Of a stretch of 40,352 nt of DNA, positions 7,021 through 16,815 are shown piece by piece. The notes under the pieces were generated by a model, which was not told the DNA's origin, made no database searches, and saw only the letters and a list, made by a program, of their open reading frames with translations. This DNA is from an uncultured Mycoplasmatota bacterium. Its GTDB lineage: Bacteria; Bacillota_I; Bacilli_A; RF39; UBA660. The number at the start of each line of letters is the position of its first letter. The stretch's first letter is position 1. The position numbers and the translations under genes are program-made. Where the stretch lies: assembly GCA_948465965.1 (NCBI GenBank), contig CAOJYR010000001.1, positions 1-40,352 on the forward strand, read 5' to 3'.

Positions 7021-8163
7021 TTACTTTTTTACCTTTTGAACAGCCCCTTCAAATTCATTCATTTGACCAATTCCATAATATCCATCACTATTACTTACTC
7101 CATCCTTACCTATCTTAACAAAATCAGTAATTACTTGTTGAACATAATTACCAAAGTTATCTTCTCTAGAATTTAATAAGTTTTTCCCAATTTTAGGAAC
7201 TATATTCGTTTGTATGCATTTATCTTTCTTTAATTTAATAGGTATATAATATTGAATTTCACCAACCTTAACTGGTTCATTATTTATAAAAACAAATTGC
7301 TGAAAATATTCACTATAAACTACATCATTCTTTATTTCTAATTTCATATCAATCATTCCAGGAAGCATCTTTTTTAAATTTCCATTTACTAAAACACCAC
7401 TTAAAGCTGGGACATAAATAATTAAACTATTTGATGAGGGGACCACCCTAAACTCATGAGAATGACCTCTTAATAATACTCCCCTAAGCTGTTCATCTGG
7501 AGCATTTACCTTTATCCCATTCGAACGAATAGGATGCCTCATCTTAACTTGAAATCCACCAATATTTACTTTCCCATAACCATAACCAACCGGAATAATA
7601 TCCTGTCTTCTATCTAATAAAATATTTTTAATATCAATTCCATATTCTAGCCAAAAAGTTGCGTCATGATTACCAAGTAATGCCATAGTTAAAATATTTT
7701 TATCATAAGGATAATTCTTTAATCCATACGCAATTTGTTGAAAAGGATCCTGAAACTTTGAATCAACTCCATTATTATGAATACCATCAAAAAAGTCCCC
7801 CGCGTTAAAAACAAGATTGATTCCTTCTCTAATACAATAGTCAGTCATACTATCTATGCATTCTAACCTATCTTCAATATGTCCCAAATGTGTATCAGAA
7901 GTTAAAACAGCTCTAATAGTTTTCAAATCATTAGAAGTATTAATATTAATTGTATTTGAATTATTTTGCACCAATGGATCAGAAATAGAATAACTTATAT
8001 CACCATTATAATGATAATGTCTATCAAATAAATAACCACTATTTCTTAACATAGAAAGTCTCATAAATAATTGTTTATTACTAAGACCTAATACTTTACT
8101 CATTTCATTTAATGTTCTTCCTTCATTAATCATATTAAGCAATAACATTGTATCATCTTTCAT
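7021..8163 (-). CDS. HTH-domain metallophosphoesterase
   Basis: A 380-aa fusion. Residues about 1-60 form a helix-turn-helix or winged-helix segment (LNEMSKVLGLSNKQLFMRLS, then a SGYLF wing). Residues about 83-275 form a calcineurin-like metallophosphoesterase with the metal ligands in SDTHLGH, NAGDFFDG, LLGNHD, MRHP and RGHSHE. The C-terminal 100 residues are unassigned. A phosphoesterase tethered to a DNA-binding-like domain could act on nucleic acids, but the sequence gives no substrate. A perfect TTGACA-17-TATAAT promoter precedes it, so it is probably transcribed alone. Confidence 0.85.
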   Translation of the reverse strand: MKDDTMLLLNMINEGRTLNEMSKVLGLSNKQLFMRLSMLRNSGYLFDRHYHYNGDISYSISDPLVQNNSNTININTSNDLKTIRAVLTSDTHLGHIEDRLECIDSMTDYCIREGINLVFNAGDFFDGIHNNGVDSKFQDPFQQIAYGLKNYPYDKNILTMALLGNHDATFWLEYGIDIKNILLDRRQDIIPVGYGYGKVNIGGFQVKMRHPIRSNGIKVNAPDEQLRGVLLRGHSHEFRVVPSSNSLIIYVPALSGVLVNGNLKKMLPGMIDMKLEIKNDVVYSEYFQQFVFINNEPVKVGEIQYYIPIKLKKDKCIQTNIVPKIGKNLLNSREDNFGNYVQQVITDFVKIGKDGVSNSDGYYGIGQMNEFEGAVQKVKK

Positions 8164-8189
8164 AACCGCATCCCCTTTAAATGCTGCTT

Positions 8190-8218
8190 ATTATAACATT
8201 ATTTAGCCGTTATGTCAA
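8190..8218 (-). promoter_or_regulatory. Promoter of the HTH-phosphoesterase gene
   Basis: Minus strand: TTGACA (8213-8218), 17-nt spacer, TATAAT (8190-8195), both perfect matches to the sigma-70/sigma-A consensus. Confidence 0.85.
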
Positions 8219-8246
8219 TTTTGTATGCAAAAGAAAAAATCCACTT

Positions 8247-8723
8247 TTATGAATTTTTCTTCTTTTTAACTTCTTCTTTTATATAGTCAATTATATATAT
8301 AAATACCCCTATTGTAATACCTATATCTGCTATATTAAATACCGGAAAACTATAGTTAAATATTGAAAAAGATAAATAATCAATGACAGATCCATATAAA
8401 AGTCTATCAATTAAATTACCAACTATTCCTCCCATAATCATTCCCAAAGAAAAAACACCAAGCTTTGAAAAATATTCTTCCTTACTTATATATTTATCTA
8501 AAATAAATAAAGCAACAAATCCAACCAAAACAAGTAAAAGAGTTGCTCCTCCTAAAATACTAAAAGCAGCACCTTTATTCTCCACATAATAGATAGAAAA
8601 GAAATGAGGTATAATGACAACTTCATCTAATAATTTCATATTACTCTTTATTAATAACTTAACAACCTGATCAATAATTAACAAGCAACAACCAATACTA
8701 TAAATTTTTTCCTTACTCTTCAT
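8247..8723 (-). CDS. lspA: Lipoprotein signal peptidase (signal peptidase II)
   Basis: A 158-aa four-helix membrane aspartic protease that cleaves lipid-modified prolipoproteins. Conserved blocks are visible: the early DQVVKLLIK, NKGAAFSI, GNLIDRL, VIDYLSF (first catalytic Asp), and FNIADIGI (second catalytic Asp). A natural substrate is encoded nearby, the lipoprotein at 14719-15177. Its start overlaps the 3' end of dnaE by 11 bp, so the two are translationally coupled. Confidence 0.95.
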   Translation of the reverse strand: MKSKEKIYSIGCCLLIIDQVVKLLIKSNMKLLDEVVIIPHFFSIYYVENKGAAFSILGGATLLLVLVGFVALFILDKYISKEEYFSKLGVFSLGMIMGGIVGNLIDRLLYGSVIDYLSFSIFNYSFPVFNIADIGITIGVFIYIIDYIKEEVKKKKNS

Positions 8724-11673
8724 TATTCTTATCCTTATCTTTTAAATATTTTATTTTATTAACAACTATCTGTATTTGATTAAGTCTCTTTTCAACACTT
8801 CCCCTAACTTTTAGCAAGTCACCTTTCTCTATATTAGGATATAAATTAAAGGTTCTAGGAAATAAAGTATACTCCATCGTACCAGTTTCATCACTTCCTG
8901 TAATAAAAGCCATTCTATCTCCCTTTTTAGTATTAATAATTTTTATTTTATCAACAAGTAGCAAAGTATCTATTGTTTTAGAAAAATAATTATGAACATC
9001 ATTTAAACGAATAGCATACTTGTTATCCTTAATATACATAGTAGTAGGATGATGAGATAAATAAAAACCAAATACCTCTTTTTCTTTTTCTAATAAATAA
9101 GCGCTATCATAATCCTTTTGTTCCGCTATATCAGGTTTCATTACCAAAGATGGATCTATATCTTTAGTAAGTTCTGCATAATTAAATAAGTTATCTAAAT
9201 TATATAAAAGAGTTGCTCTATTAAGATGAAATTCATGAAATACATCTGCAAAAATCAAAGTCTCCAAGTTTTTCTTCCCAACCCCCGCAATATAAAGTCT
9301 GCTAAAAGCATCATATATATCCAAAAATTCTCCGTCACTTCTAGCTTTCATGATAGAACTTGCCACAACACTTCCAATAGATTTAATATTTGAAAATGGG
9401 TAAATAATTTTATCATCAAGAACAATGTATCTACTACTACTTTTATTAATACTAGGCTTTTCTACTTCCAACTGATTAGCCTTGGCCTCCATGATATATT
9501 CATGTGTTTTAGCCTCACTCCCAATAACATTAGTAAGTAAATTTGCAAAAAATATTGTTTTATAATGACACTTCAAATAAGCCATTTTATAAGCAATTAA
9601 GGAATAGGCAACAGAGTGACTTCTATTAAATCCATAACCAGCAAAATTTAATACTAAATTAAATAATGATTTAGCCTGCTCCTCACTATGCCCCTTTTCC
9701 CTGCTCTTTTTAATAAATTTTTCTTCTTCCATTTTTAATAAATCAACCTTTTTCTTAGACATTGCACGCCTTAAGATATCCGCTTCACCTAAAGTATATC
9801 CAGCATAATTACGAGCAAGTTGCATTATTTGTTCTTGATAAATTAAAATACCATAAGTGTTTTTGGTGATAGATTCTAAAGAAGGATCTAAGTAAGTAAC
9901 CTTTTCTTCATTATGACGTCTTCTAATATATGAATCAATATTTACAGCGGCACCAGGTCTAAATAATGCAATAGCCGCAAAAATATCCTCAAAGGTATTA
10001 GGACGTAAATTTCTTAAAAAATTACGCATTCCAGTAGATTCAAATTGAAATATACCACTAGTATTAGCAGTTTCAAATATCTTTAATGTATCTTTATCAT
10101 CAAGTGGTATTTTATTAAAATCAACAACCTTCCCTGTAGTATTTTTTATATCAGTAAGAATATTATTAATAATTGTCAAATTCTTAAGACCCAAAAAATC
10201 CATCTTTAGAAGACCTAATTCCTCTAAATATTCCATAGAATAACTAGTTAAATACATTCCCTCACTGATAGTTAATGGAACCACTTCATCCAAATCAACT
10301 TGACTCATTACAATACCAGCGGCGTGAGAGGATGTATGTCTTGGAAATCCTTCAAACCTAACCGCAATAGTAAACAGCTTTGTTAAACTCATATCACTAT
10401 CTATTCTTAATTTAAAAGTTGGATTATTTTTATAAAAATACTCTAACTTATTTTTAGTAAATCCAGGAATAAATTTACATAAACCATCCACTTTATATCC
10501 AGGAATATTTAAAACACGAGCTACATCTCTTAAAACTTGTTTAGCCCCCATAGTACCAAAAGTAACAATTCCAGAAACACGTTTCTTTCCATATTTTTCT
10601 ACAACATATTGTATCACTTCATCCCGTCTATCATCAGGAAAATCAGTATCGATATCTGGCATAGTTTTCCTCTCAGGATTTAAAAATCTTTCAAATAACA
10701 AATCATATTCCAATGGATCTATATCAGTAATACCTAAAGAGTAAGCAACCAAACTACCTGCGGCACTTCCCCTTCCTGGACCAACTAGTATTCCATTTTT
10801 TTTCGCGAATTTAATAAAATCATAAACAACTAAAAAATAATTCGGAAATCCCATCTCATCAATAATTTTAAGCTCATAGCTAAGCCTGTCCTTATAATTA
10901 TCATTAATAGTTCCACCCAATCTTTTGCTAAGGCCAACTTTACAAAGTTCAAATAAATACTTACTAGGATCACTACATTCATATATTGGAAGTAAATTAC
11001 GTGCCCGAGGAAACTCCACATGACAACTATCGGCAATCTTTATACTATTAATAAGGCCTAAATTATCACTAAAATCCATTACATTATTAATCTGCAATTC
11101 ATGATTATCAATAGCATAATCCATCTCATCACTTACAGTCTTTCCATCTCTTATTCTATATAAATAAGGAAGCATATCAAAATCATTTCTTTCTAAATAA
11201 AGACTCTCTCTAAAAAAAACTATATTCTCAGTAACTAATAAAGCCTCTATTTCTTCTTTTTTAGTCATATAACCCAAATATAATTCATTATATATTTTAG
11301 ACATATTCAAAAACTCATCTTTATAACAAAATGGTAAAATTGCAATAACACTAGTATTAAACTCCTCTAAATCACTTATAGTAACTCTTCTCTCATTTTG
11401 AATTGTAGATAGCTTTATAAGCGATTTATACCCATCGTAGTTTTTAGCAAACAACACTATATTAAAATGATCAAGTAATAAATCAAGCCCTACAACCGGT
11501 TTTATTTTATTACTATTACACTTCTTTATAAATTCCATAACTCCATACATATTAATATCAGTAAGGGCAATTTTTTGGAGATGGTTATTTACTGCATAAT
11601 TAACCAAATCATCTATTTTTAATAAACTAGAAAGCAAAGAATAATTACTCTTATTATATAAAGGTATATACAT
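8713..11673 (-). CDS. dnaE: DNA polymerase III alpha subunit, DnaE type, with metal-free PHP domain
   Basis: A 986-aa replicative-type polymerase. The PHP domain (about 1-210) lacks the metal-binding HxH and TDHG residues (YIPLYNKSNYSLL and ALTDIN instead), so PHP exonuclease activity is not expected. The palm has PGRGSAAGS near 300 and the catalytic pair in MPDIDTDFPDDRR near 340. The fingers and tandem HhH follow, then a C-terminal OB-fold (KGDRMAFITGSDETG near 920). It is shorter than E. coli DnaE (1160 aa). The frame opens at 11682, but the ATG at 11673 has GAGGAG at proper spacing. lspA overlaps its end. Confidence 0.93.
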   Translation of the reverse strand: MYIPLYNKSNYSLLSSLLKIDDLVNYAVNNHLQKIALTDINMYGVMEFIKKCNSNKIKPVVGLDLLLDHFNIVLFAKNYDGYKSLIKLSTIQNERRVTISDLEEFNTSVIAILPFCYKDEFLNMSKIYNELYLGYMTKKEEIEALLVTENIVFFRESLYLERNDFDMLPYLYRIRDGKTVSDEMDYAIDNHELQINNVMDFSDNLGLINSIKIADSCHVEFPRARNLLPIYECSDPSKYLFELCKVGLSKRLGGTINDNYKDRLSYELKIIDEMGFPNYFLVVYDFIKFAKKNGILVGPGRGSAAGSLVAYSLGITDIDPLEYDLLFERFLNPERKTMPDIDTDFPDDRRDEVIQYVVEKYGKKRVSGIVTFGTMGAKQVLRDVARVLNIPGYKVDGLCKFIPGFTKNKLEYFYKNNPTFKLRIDSDMSLTKLFTIAVRFEGFPRHTSSHAAGIVMSQVDLDEVVPLTISEGMYLTSYSMEYLEELGLLKMDFLGLKNLTIINNILTDIKNTTGKVVDFNKIPLDDKDTLKIFETANTSGIFQFESTGMRNFLRNLRPNTFEDIFAAIALFRPGAAVNIDSYIRRRHNEEKVTYLDPSLESITKNTYGILIYQEQIMQLARNYAGYTLGEADILRRAMSKKKVDLLKMEEEKFIKKSREKGHSEEQAKSLFNLVLNFAGYGFNRSHSVAYSLIAYKMAYLKCHYKTIFFANLLTNVIGSEAKTHEYIMEAKANQLEVEKPSINKSSSRYIVLDDKIIYPFSNIKSIGSVVASSIMKARSDGEFLDIYDAFSRLYIAGVGKKNLETLIFADVFHEFHLNRATLLYNLDNLFNYAELTKDIDPSLVMKPDIAEQKDYDSAYLLEKEKEVFGFYLSHHPTTMYIKDNKYAIRLNDVHNYFSKTIDTLLLVDKIKIINTKKGDRMAFITGSDETGTMEYTLFPRTFNLYPNIEKGDLLKVRGSVEKRLNQIQIVVNKIKYLKDKDKNNEE

Positions 11674-11733
11674 AAACAACATCTCCTCTCATAATTATTT
11701 TACCATAAAATAACTAAATAAACAGATTTTTAT

Positions 11734-11762
11734 TTGACTTTAAGAAATTTTTATGATAAAGT
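11734..11762 (+). promoter_or_regulatory. Promoter of rpmB
   Basis: TTGACT (11734-11739), 17-nt spacer, TAAAGT (11757-11762). It is divergent from dnaE. Confidence 0.75.
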
Positions 11763-11799
11763 TATAAAGCAAAGAGACAAAACCGAAGGAGGGATATAA

Positions 11800-11991
11800 A
11801 TGGCAATAAATGTATCAAGTAGAAAAGGTAATGTAAAAAACGAAAGATCACACGCATTAAACGCTACTAAAAAAAGACAAAAATTAAATTTACAAGTTAT
11901 AAGACTTGAAGATGGTACTAAAGTAAGAGTTTCTGCTAAAGAAAAAAGAACTTTATTAAAAGGTCAATTAAAGGATCAAAAAGCTGCATAA
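11800..11991 (+). CDS. rpmB: 50S ribosomal protein L28 (zinc-free form)
   Basis: A 63-aa basic ribosomal protein. The RSHALNATKK block, then NLQVIRLEDGTKVRVSAK and KRTLLKG, match the L28 core (SHA.N.TKR...NLQ..R...G...VSA+...). There are no cysteines, so it is the zinc-independent form. GAAGGAGGGA lies before the ATG. It is the only core gene on the plus strand between proS and the IS110 element. A short U-rich stretch follows, without a convincing hairpin. Confidence 0.88.
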   Translation: MAINVSSRKGNVKNERSHALNATKKRQKLNLQVIRLEDGTKVRVSAKEKRTLLKGQLKDQKAA

Positions 11992-12038
11992 TAAAATGTA
12001 GTTTTTTTTTGCAAAAAAAGAAAAGAACACAAAGTTCT

Positions 12039-12746
12039 CTAATTACAACTATACCCTAAAGATACTAGATTTTGTTTAATTGTCTCTATATTATCTCCCA
12101 AATTATATTCAACATTAAGAAATGGATTATTAACACATTCAGTAGCCAAAGTAGTTTTATCAAGTCTTGTTAAGTCAACAGCCACTTTTATTGTATAATT
12201 ATTAACTATATTAGGGTTTGTTGGATCATTCTGAAAATCCTTAGTTACAGTATATCCTACTACTTGCTTTGGCAAAGCTGAATTAATAATTACATCGGCT
12301 CCTATAATAGATGCAGGCGTTTCAGTTAAAGTTGGTGCAGTAGATACAATATTTAAGACCTTCTCATAAGAGTTTAATTTTCCATTATCAACCTTAAAAG
12401 TAAATGTAGTAACAGAAGTTGTACTGTCTTGCTCATTTACTTGTGTTAAAGAGCACTCTAATGAATTAGACGTCGCAACTGTTTGTGTTGTTTCCCTAAA
12501 TTTACTATTTTCATGAACACGTACCGCATCATCACCATTTCCCTTAAGGGAATTATATATCGCCGGATAAAAAGCACCCAACATAATAGCAAAAATACCA
12601 ATGCTAGCTACAACAATAGCTGGTTTCTTACTTGTCTTCTTCTCGTATTTAGCAACTTGCTCTACTTCACTAAAATTTAATACTTGTGTTTTAGTCAAGT
12701 CCAGTGATTTACTATCTGCTTTCTTTTTATTTTTGTATAATCCCAT
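12039..12746 (-). CDS. Membrane-anchored hypothetical protein
   Basis: A 235-aa protein of unknown function. It has a Lys-rich cytoplasmic head (about 1-42), one membrane segment (PAIVVASIGIFAIMLGAFYP, about 42-62) and a Thr/Asn-rich extracellular part. That part contains three cysteines, near 98, 203 and 234 (the last two residues are CN), which could form disulfides. It resembles the single-pass surface proteins common in wall-less or thin-walled Bacilli relatives, but no domain is recognisable. AGAGGTGA precedes the ATG, and the gene sits downstream of typA. Confidence 0.75.
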   Translation of the reverse strand: MGLYKNKKKADSKSLDLTKTQVLNFSEVEQVAKYEKKTSKKPAIVVASIGIFAIMLGAFYPAIYNSLKGNGDDAVRVHENSKFRETTQTVATSNSLECSLTQVNEQDSTTSVTTFTFKVDNGKLNSYEKVLNIVSTAPTLTETPASIIGADVIINSALPKQVVGYTVTKDFQNDPTNPNIVNNYTIKVAVDLTRLDKTTLATECVNNPFLNVEYNLGDNIETIKQNLVSLGYSCN

Positions 12747-12832
12747 AAAATCACCTCTACCCTATAACACAATTATATATCAAAAAAGATCCAAATAGCA
12801 AACAAAAAATAACTATTTCTAGCTATTTTCAT

Positions 12833-14647
12833 CTATTTTCTATTTTTGGCATCAAATTTCTTACGTTCTTCTGTATTAAGAATACGCTTACGTAAACGAA
12901 TAAAATTAGGTGTAACCTCTACTAATTCATCAGAATTAATATAATCAAGCGCATATTCTAGTGAAATTGGACGAGGTCTTTTTAAAACTACTGTGTGATC
13001 ACTTCCAGCAGCACGAGTATTTGTTAATTGCTTACCTTTAACAACATTAACTGCTAAATCATTATCACGATTACATTCTCCAACAATCATACCTTCATAC
13101 ACTTCAGTACCTGGTTCAATAAACATAACACCACGATCTTCCAAATTACCAATGGAATATGCTGTTGAATTTCCATTCTCCATAGAAACTAAAACACCAA
13201 GTTTTCTTTCCCCTACAACAACATTTTCATAAGGAAGATATTCTTTAAAAGTATGACTCATAATACCATACCCCTTAGTTAAGGTCATGAAATCAGTTGA
13301 AAAACCAATTAATCCACGAGAAGGAATTGTATATAAAAGTCTAGTTTGCCCCTCAAAATTAGACATATTTTCCATTTTAGCTCCACGTAAACCAAGTTGT
13401 TCAATAACTGATCCTACAGAATCATCTGGTACATCAATTTGTAATTCTTCATATGGTTCATATTTAACTCCGTCAATTTCCTTAATAATTACTTTAGGTT
13501 TGCTTACCTCAAGTTCAAAACCTTCACGACGCATATTCTCAATTAAAATACTTAAATGCAACTCACCTCTACCACTAACTAAGAATGACTCATTAGTAAA
13601 TGGCTCAACTCTTAAACTAACATCCTTTTGTGTTTCTCTTATAAGTCGTTCTTCAATCTTACGAGCAGTAACTATCTTTCCATCTCGTCCAACGAAAGGT
13701 GATGAATTCGTACCAAAAGTCATTTGTAAAGTTGGCTCGTCTATATGAAGTTTTGGAAGTGGTAAAATATTATCAGTATTACATAAAGTTTCTCCTACTG
13801 ATATATCAGCAAGCCCTGCAACTGCAATAACATCTCCAGCCTCAGCTTCCTCTATTTCAACTCTTTTATATCCATAAAAACCAAATAGTTTTTGAATTCT
13901 AAATTGCTTAGTAGAACCATCTAATCTACAACAAGTAACCATTTCACCAGTCTTAATCTTACCATTATGAACACGACCAATTCCAATTCTTCCAACAAAC
14001 TCATTATAATCAAGTAAAGCTGGTTGGAATTGTAAAGGACTATTAATATCTCCCTTAGGAGCAGGAATTTCATCAATAATAGAATCTAAAACTTCTTCAA
14101 ACCCAGGAGTTTGCGTACTTATATCATCACTTAAAGAACATGTTCCATTTAAGGCACTCGCATAAATAACCTTAAAATCCAATTGGCTATCATCAGCGCC
14201 AAGTTCAATAAATAGATCTAACACTTCATCCAATACTTGCTTACATCTAGCACTAGGTTTATCAACCTTATTAATAACAACAATAGGTTTTACCCCTGCT
14301 TCAAAAGCTTTCTTTAAAACAAATCTGGTTTGTGGCATAGCTCCTTCATAGGCATCAACTACAAGCAAAACTCCATCTACCATATTCATGATTCTCTCAA
14401 CCTCTCCACCAAAGTCAGCATGTCCTGGAGTATCTAAAATATTAATACGATAATCCTTATAATCAAGGGCAGTAGTCTTAGCTAAAATAGTAATACCACG
14501 TTCCTTTTCTAATTGATTAGAATCCATTGATACATTAGATACATCTTCATTATCACGAAACATACCAGATGTTTTTAATATACCATCTACTAAAGTAGTT
14601 TTACCATGATCAACATGGGCAATAATCGCAACATTTCTTTTATTCAT
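12833..14647 (-). CDS. typA: Ribosome-associated GTPase TypA/BipA
   Basis: A 604-aa translational GTPase that binds the 70S/50S ribosome and aids assembly and stress adaptation. G1 HVDHGKTT (about 11-18), the ERGITI switch I, G3 [14 protein letters not shown], and G4 [10 protein letters not shown] are intact. Domains II, III, the EF-G-like domain V and the characteristic C-terminal domain follow ([20 protein letters not shown] near 535-555). Length matches the family (about 610 aa). A TATAAT lies upstream and AGAGGTG precedes the ATG. Confidence 0.96.
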   Translation of the reverse strand: MNKRNVAIIAHVDHGKTTLVDGILKTSGMFRDNEDVSNVSMDSNQLEKERGITILAKTTALDYKDYRINILDTPGHADFGGEVERIMNMVDGVLLVVDAYEGAMPQTRFVLKKAFEAGVKPIVVINKVDKPSARCKQVLDEVLDLFIELGADDSQLDFKVIYASALNGTCSLSDDISTQTPGFEEVLDSIIDEIPAPKGDINSPLQFQPALLDYNEFVGRIGIGRVHNGKIKTGEMVTCCRLDGSTKQFRIQKLFGFYGYKRVEIEEAEAGDVIAVAGLADISVGETLCNTDNILPLPKLHIDEPTLQMTFGTNSSPFVGRDGKIVTARKIEERLIRETQKDVSLRVEPFTNESFLVSGRGELHLSILIENMRREGFELEVSKPKVIIKEIDGVKYEPYEELQIDVPDDSVGSVIEQLGLRGAKMENMSNFEGQTRLLYTIPSRGLIGFSTDFMTLTKGYGIMSHTFKEYLPYENVVVGERKLGVLVSMENGNSTAYSIGNLEDRGVMFIEPGTEVYEGMIVGECNRDNDLAVNVVKGKQLTNTRAAGSDHTVVLKRPRPISLEYALDYINSDELVEVTPNFIRLRKRILNTEERKKFDAKNRK

Positions 14648-14696
14648 ATTTACACCTCTTTATACGACGTCCTTGATTATAACATAAAATAAAAAA

Positions 14697-14710
14697 AAAT
14701 ACTAGTATTT
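14697..14710 (-). terminator. Terminator of the lipoprotein gene
   Basis: The palindrome AAATACTAGTATTT is followed on the minus strand by a run of nine T. It lies just past the lipoprotein stop and upstream of typA. Confidence 0.55.
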
Positions 14711-14718
14711 CTAATATT

Positions 14719-15177
14719 TTATTTTTTTAGATGTAAACGCTTATTTTCTTCAACTATAACCTTATTGTCTAGAGTTTCTTTTTCTTTAACAATAGTACCA
14801 AAACGATTATATTCATAAATATCCTTTTGTTTATTATAAGTACCCTTTACTTTTACTTTTGCATTATTAATATAAAAAACGCCAAATTTGTAACTATTAC
14901 TTTTGGAAAACAACTTTTTAATTGAATGTATTTCATATCCATCAGGAATTTCTATCCTATCCATGTTATCTAGATAAACTACTTTATAAATTGAATGTTT
15001 GTATTCCAAAAACTCTTTTTCCTTAGCCTTTTTAGATTTTTTCTGTTGTTCAGTAGTAAGAGTTTCAAACACTTCACCATTATCTTTATTATTTGCACTG
15101 CTGCATCCAGATAAAGTAGTTAATGATAATGTCGCAATTGTGCCATAAATAGCCAATTTCTTAATATTATTATTCAT
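14719..15177 (-). CDS. Predicted lipoprotein
   Basis: A 152-aa secreted lipoprotein. The signal peptide is KKLAIYGTIATLSLTTLSGC, with the lipobox L-S-G-C at about 22-25 and the lipidated cysteine at 25. The mature part has a short Ser/Asn linker and a Lys-rich helix. The rest is beta-rich (KHSIYKVVYLDNMDRIEIPD, then FGVFYINNAKVKVKGTYNKQ). I recognise no domain. It would be a substrate for the LspA encoded at 8247-8723. AGGGGGATAT precedes the start. Confidence 0.8.
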   Translation of the reverse strand: MNNNIKKLAIYGTIATLSLTTLSGCSSANNKDNGEVFETLTTEQQKKSKKAKEKEFLEYKHSIYKVVYLDNMDRIEIPDGYEIHSIKKLFSKSNSYKFGVFYINNAKVKVKGTYNKQKDIYEYNRFGTIVKEKETLDNKVIVEENKRLHLKK

Positions 15178-15206
15178 CTATATCCCCCTCAACAGCTTAT
15201 ATTATA

Positions 15207-15398
15207 TCACATATCCCTCTTTTTGCAACACCTCCTAGTTTTAACAAAAGTAACGCTAGATGCAACACAAATACCAGTAAGTAAAGTAATATCAGGAGTA
15301 AGTCTATAATTATCACTCAAAACAATACTTCCTAATAATACTCCAGAAACAACAGTCATATTAAAGGAAATCTTTTTAATCATTTTATTTCGATTCAT
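15207..15398 (-). CDS. Small membrane protein (63 aa)
   Basis: A 63-aa protein with two hydrophobic stretches (ISFNMTVVSGVLLGSIVL, about 10-27, and DITLLTGICVASSVTFV, about 36-52) and a basic, cysteine-containing tail (KTRRCCKKRDM). GAGAGGGTAG is well placed before the ATG. It starts 5 bp after the dedA stop, so the pair are probably coupled. No family is recognised. Confidence 0.65.
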   Translation of the reverse strand: MNRNKMIKKISFNMTVVSGVLLGSIVLSDNYRLTPDITLLTGICVASSVTFVKTRRCCKKRDM

Positions 15399-15403
15399 AA
15401 AAA

Positions 15404-16015
15404 CTACCCTCTCTTAATTCTCTTACTTTTTATCTTTTTATAAAAATAGATAACAACCAGACTAACTAATAGTATCTTTATAGGTGTTTTTAAATAAGAC
15501 ATTTTTGCACTAACTAAAATCCAACTATTACCAAGAGCATAACCCAAATAAACAAATAAGAATGTCCAAGGTATAGAACCAACTGTTGTATATATAAGAA
15601 ATTTCCAAAATGGCAGTCTCATAATACCTATAGGTAGAGAAATAAGAGTCCTTATAATAGGAAAATTTCTTCCAATAAGTGCCCCAAACATCCCATATTT
15701 ATTAAACCAAGAATCACTTCTTTCTAACTCTTCCTCTTTCATAAAAAAATATTTACCAAATCTTTTTATAAAAGGTCTCCCTCCAAAATATCCCATAAAA
15801 TAAATAACTATTGCACAAAAAACACTACCCAAAAGCCCCGTCAAAAATGCACCCCAAAAAGAAAAAATGCCACGACTTGCTAAAATACCACCTGTTGCGA
15901 GTATAGCCTCACTTGGAATAACAATAATAACAGCCTCCAATACCATTCCTAAAAACATGCCCAAGTATCCATAATTACCAATTAAAGACATCACAAAGTC
16001 ACTCAATACTATCAC
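15404..16015 (-). CDS. DedA-family (VTT domain) membrane protein
   Basis: A 203-aa integral membrane protein of the DedA/SNARE-associated family, linked to lipid carrier (undecaprenyl phosphate or PE) flipping and membrane homeostasis. Family features are the re-entrant segment with EAVIIVIPSEAILATGG (about 26-42), the GYFGGRPF stretch, and the GRNFPIIRTLISLPIGIMRL amphipathic motif (about 113-132), followed by FLIYTTVGSIPW. These match DedA proteins of about 200 aa. It heads a short unit with the 63-aa membrane protein. Confidence 0.88.
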   Translation of the reverse strand: MIVLSDFVMSLIGNYGYLGMFLGMVLEAVIIVIPSEAILATGGILASRGIFSFWGAFLTGLLGSVFCAIVIYFMGYFGGRPFIKRFGKYFFMKEEELERSDSWFNKYGMFGALIGRNFPIIRTLISLPIGIMRLPFWKFLIYTTVGSIPWTFLFVYLGYALGNSWILVSAKMSYLKTPIKILLVSLVVIYFYKKIKSKRIKRG

Positions 16016-16040
16016 CTATAAAATAATATGAAAAAAAGAA

Positions 16041-16727
16041 TTAATTTTTACTTAATTCTTCGATATATTGATATAAAGTTTCATATTCATCTTTATCCAA
16101 CTGATCTAAAACTGAATTATGCTCTTTCATAATAGCTCCATCAAAACAAGTAAGCATTTCTAAATCATTTACCTCGTCCCCTATTACATAAATACTTGAA
16201 TGATTAAGTTTTTCTATATGAACAAGCCTTTTTAAACTATTACATTTATTAACCGAAATATCTACAATATTAATATGCTCACTACTGATATAAATATATA
16301 CATCAACGCAAGCTCTTATTAATTCAATTAATTGTAAAGCCTTCTGTTTATCAGAATATTTAACTACAACTTTAACACAATCACCTATATTTGTAGTTTT
16401 ATTATAACCATCATCTAAAAAATAATCACACTTATTTTCATCTAATATATGAATTATTTCATTAACTTTTTCACTAGGTAATAAAACAGAATCAATACAA
16501 AAATCCATATTGTTAAAAACTTTAGCCCCATCTTGACAAATTAAATAACTATAAGGAATATTATACTTATTAAGTAATACTTTTAAATCAGAATAATTTC
16601 TTCCGGTAATAATACAAAAAATATTTCCTTCTCTAATAAATTTTTTTATAGCCAAAATATTTTCATTAAAAACATTCAAATCTGAAACATATAAAGTATT
16701 GTCAAAATCACTCGCTAAAATTTTCAT
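16041..16727 (-). CDS. HAD superfamily phosphatase, Cof type (subfamily IIB)
   Basis: A 228-aa HAD phosphatase. Motif I is ASDFDNTLY with the catalytic Asp pair at 7 and 9. Motif II is the Thr in FCIITGRNY, and the metal-binding GDEVNDLEML is motif IV near 190. The size and the middle cap suggest a Cof-like sugar-phosphate or nucleotide phosphatase. The reading frame extends to 16757, but the ATG at 16727 begins the conserved core; its ribosome site is weak (GTGA). The IS110 element lies about 80 bp upstream and may have replaced part of the native promoter region. A GGTCA/TGACC inverted repeat lies at 16752-16763. Confidence 0.87.
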   Translation of the reverse strand: MKILASDFDNTLYVSDLNVFNENILAIKKFIREGNIFCIITGRNYSDLKVLLNKYNIPYSYLICQDGAKVFNNMDFCIDSVLLPSEKVNEIIHILDENKCDYFLDDGYNKTTNIGDCVKVVVKYSDKQKALQLIELIRACVDVYIYISSEHINIVDISVNKCNSLKRLVHIEKLNHSSIYVIGDEVNDLEMLTCFDGAIMKEHNSVLDQLDKDEYETLYQYIEELSKN

Positions 16728-16815
16728 AATAATCACGTATAATCTAATTATGGTCAAATGACCTATTTTAGATCCCTTTCTTTTATATTTTTATATAACC
16801 GAAATGGGTTATAAT

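Noticed and set aside
11800..11991. Ribosomal protein L32 (rpmF)
   Set aside because: The SHA.NATKK and NLQVIRL pattern is that of L28; the L32 signature and its cysteines are absent.
13287..13748. A 153-codon plus-strand frame inside typA
   Set aside because: It is antisense to highly conserved TypA coding sequence, has no ribosome site, and is explained by codon bias of the minus strand.
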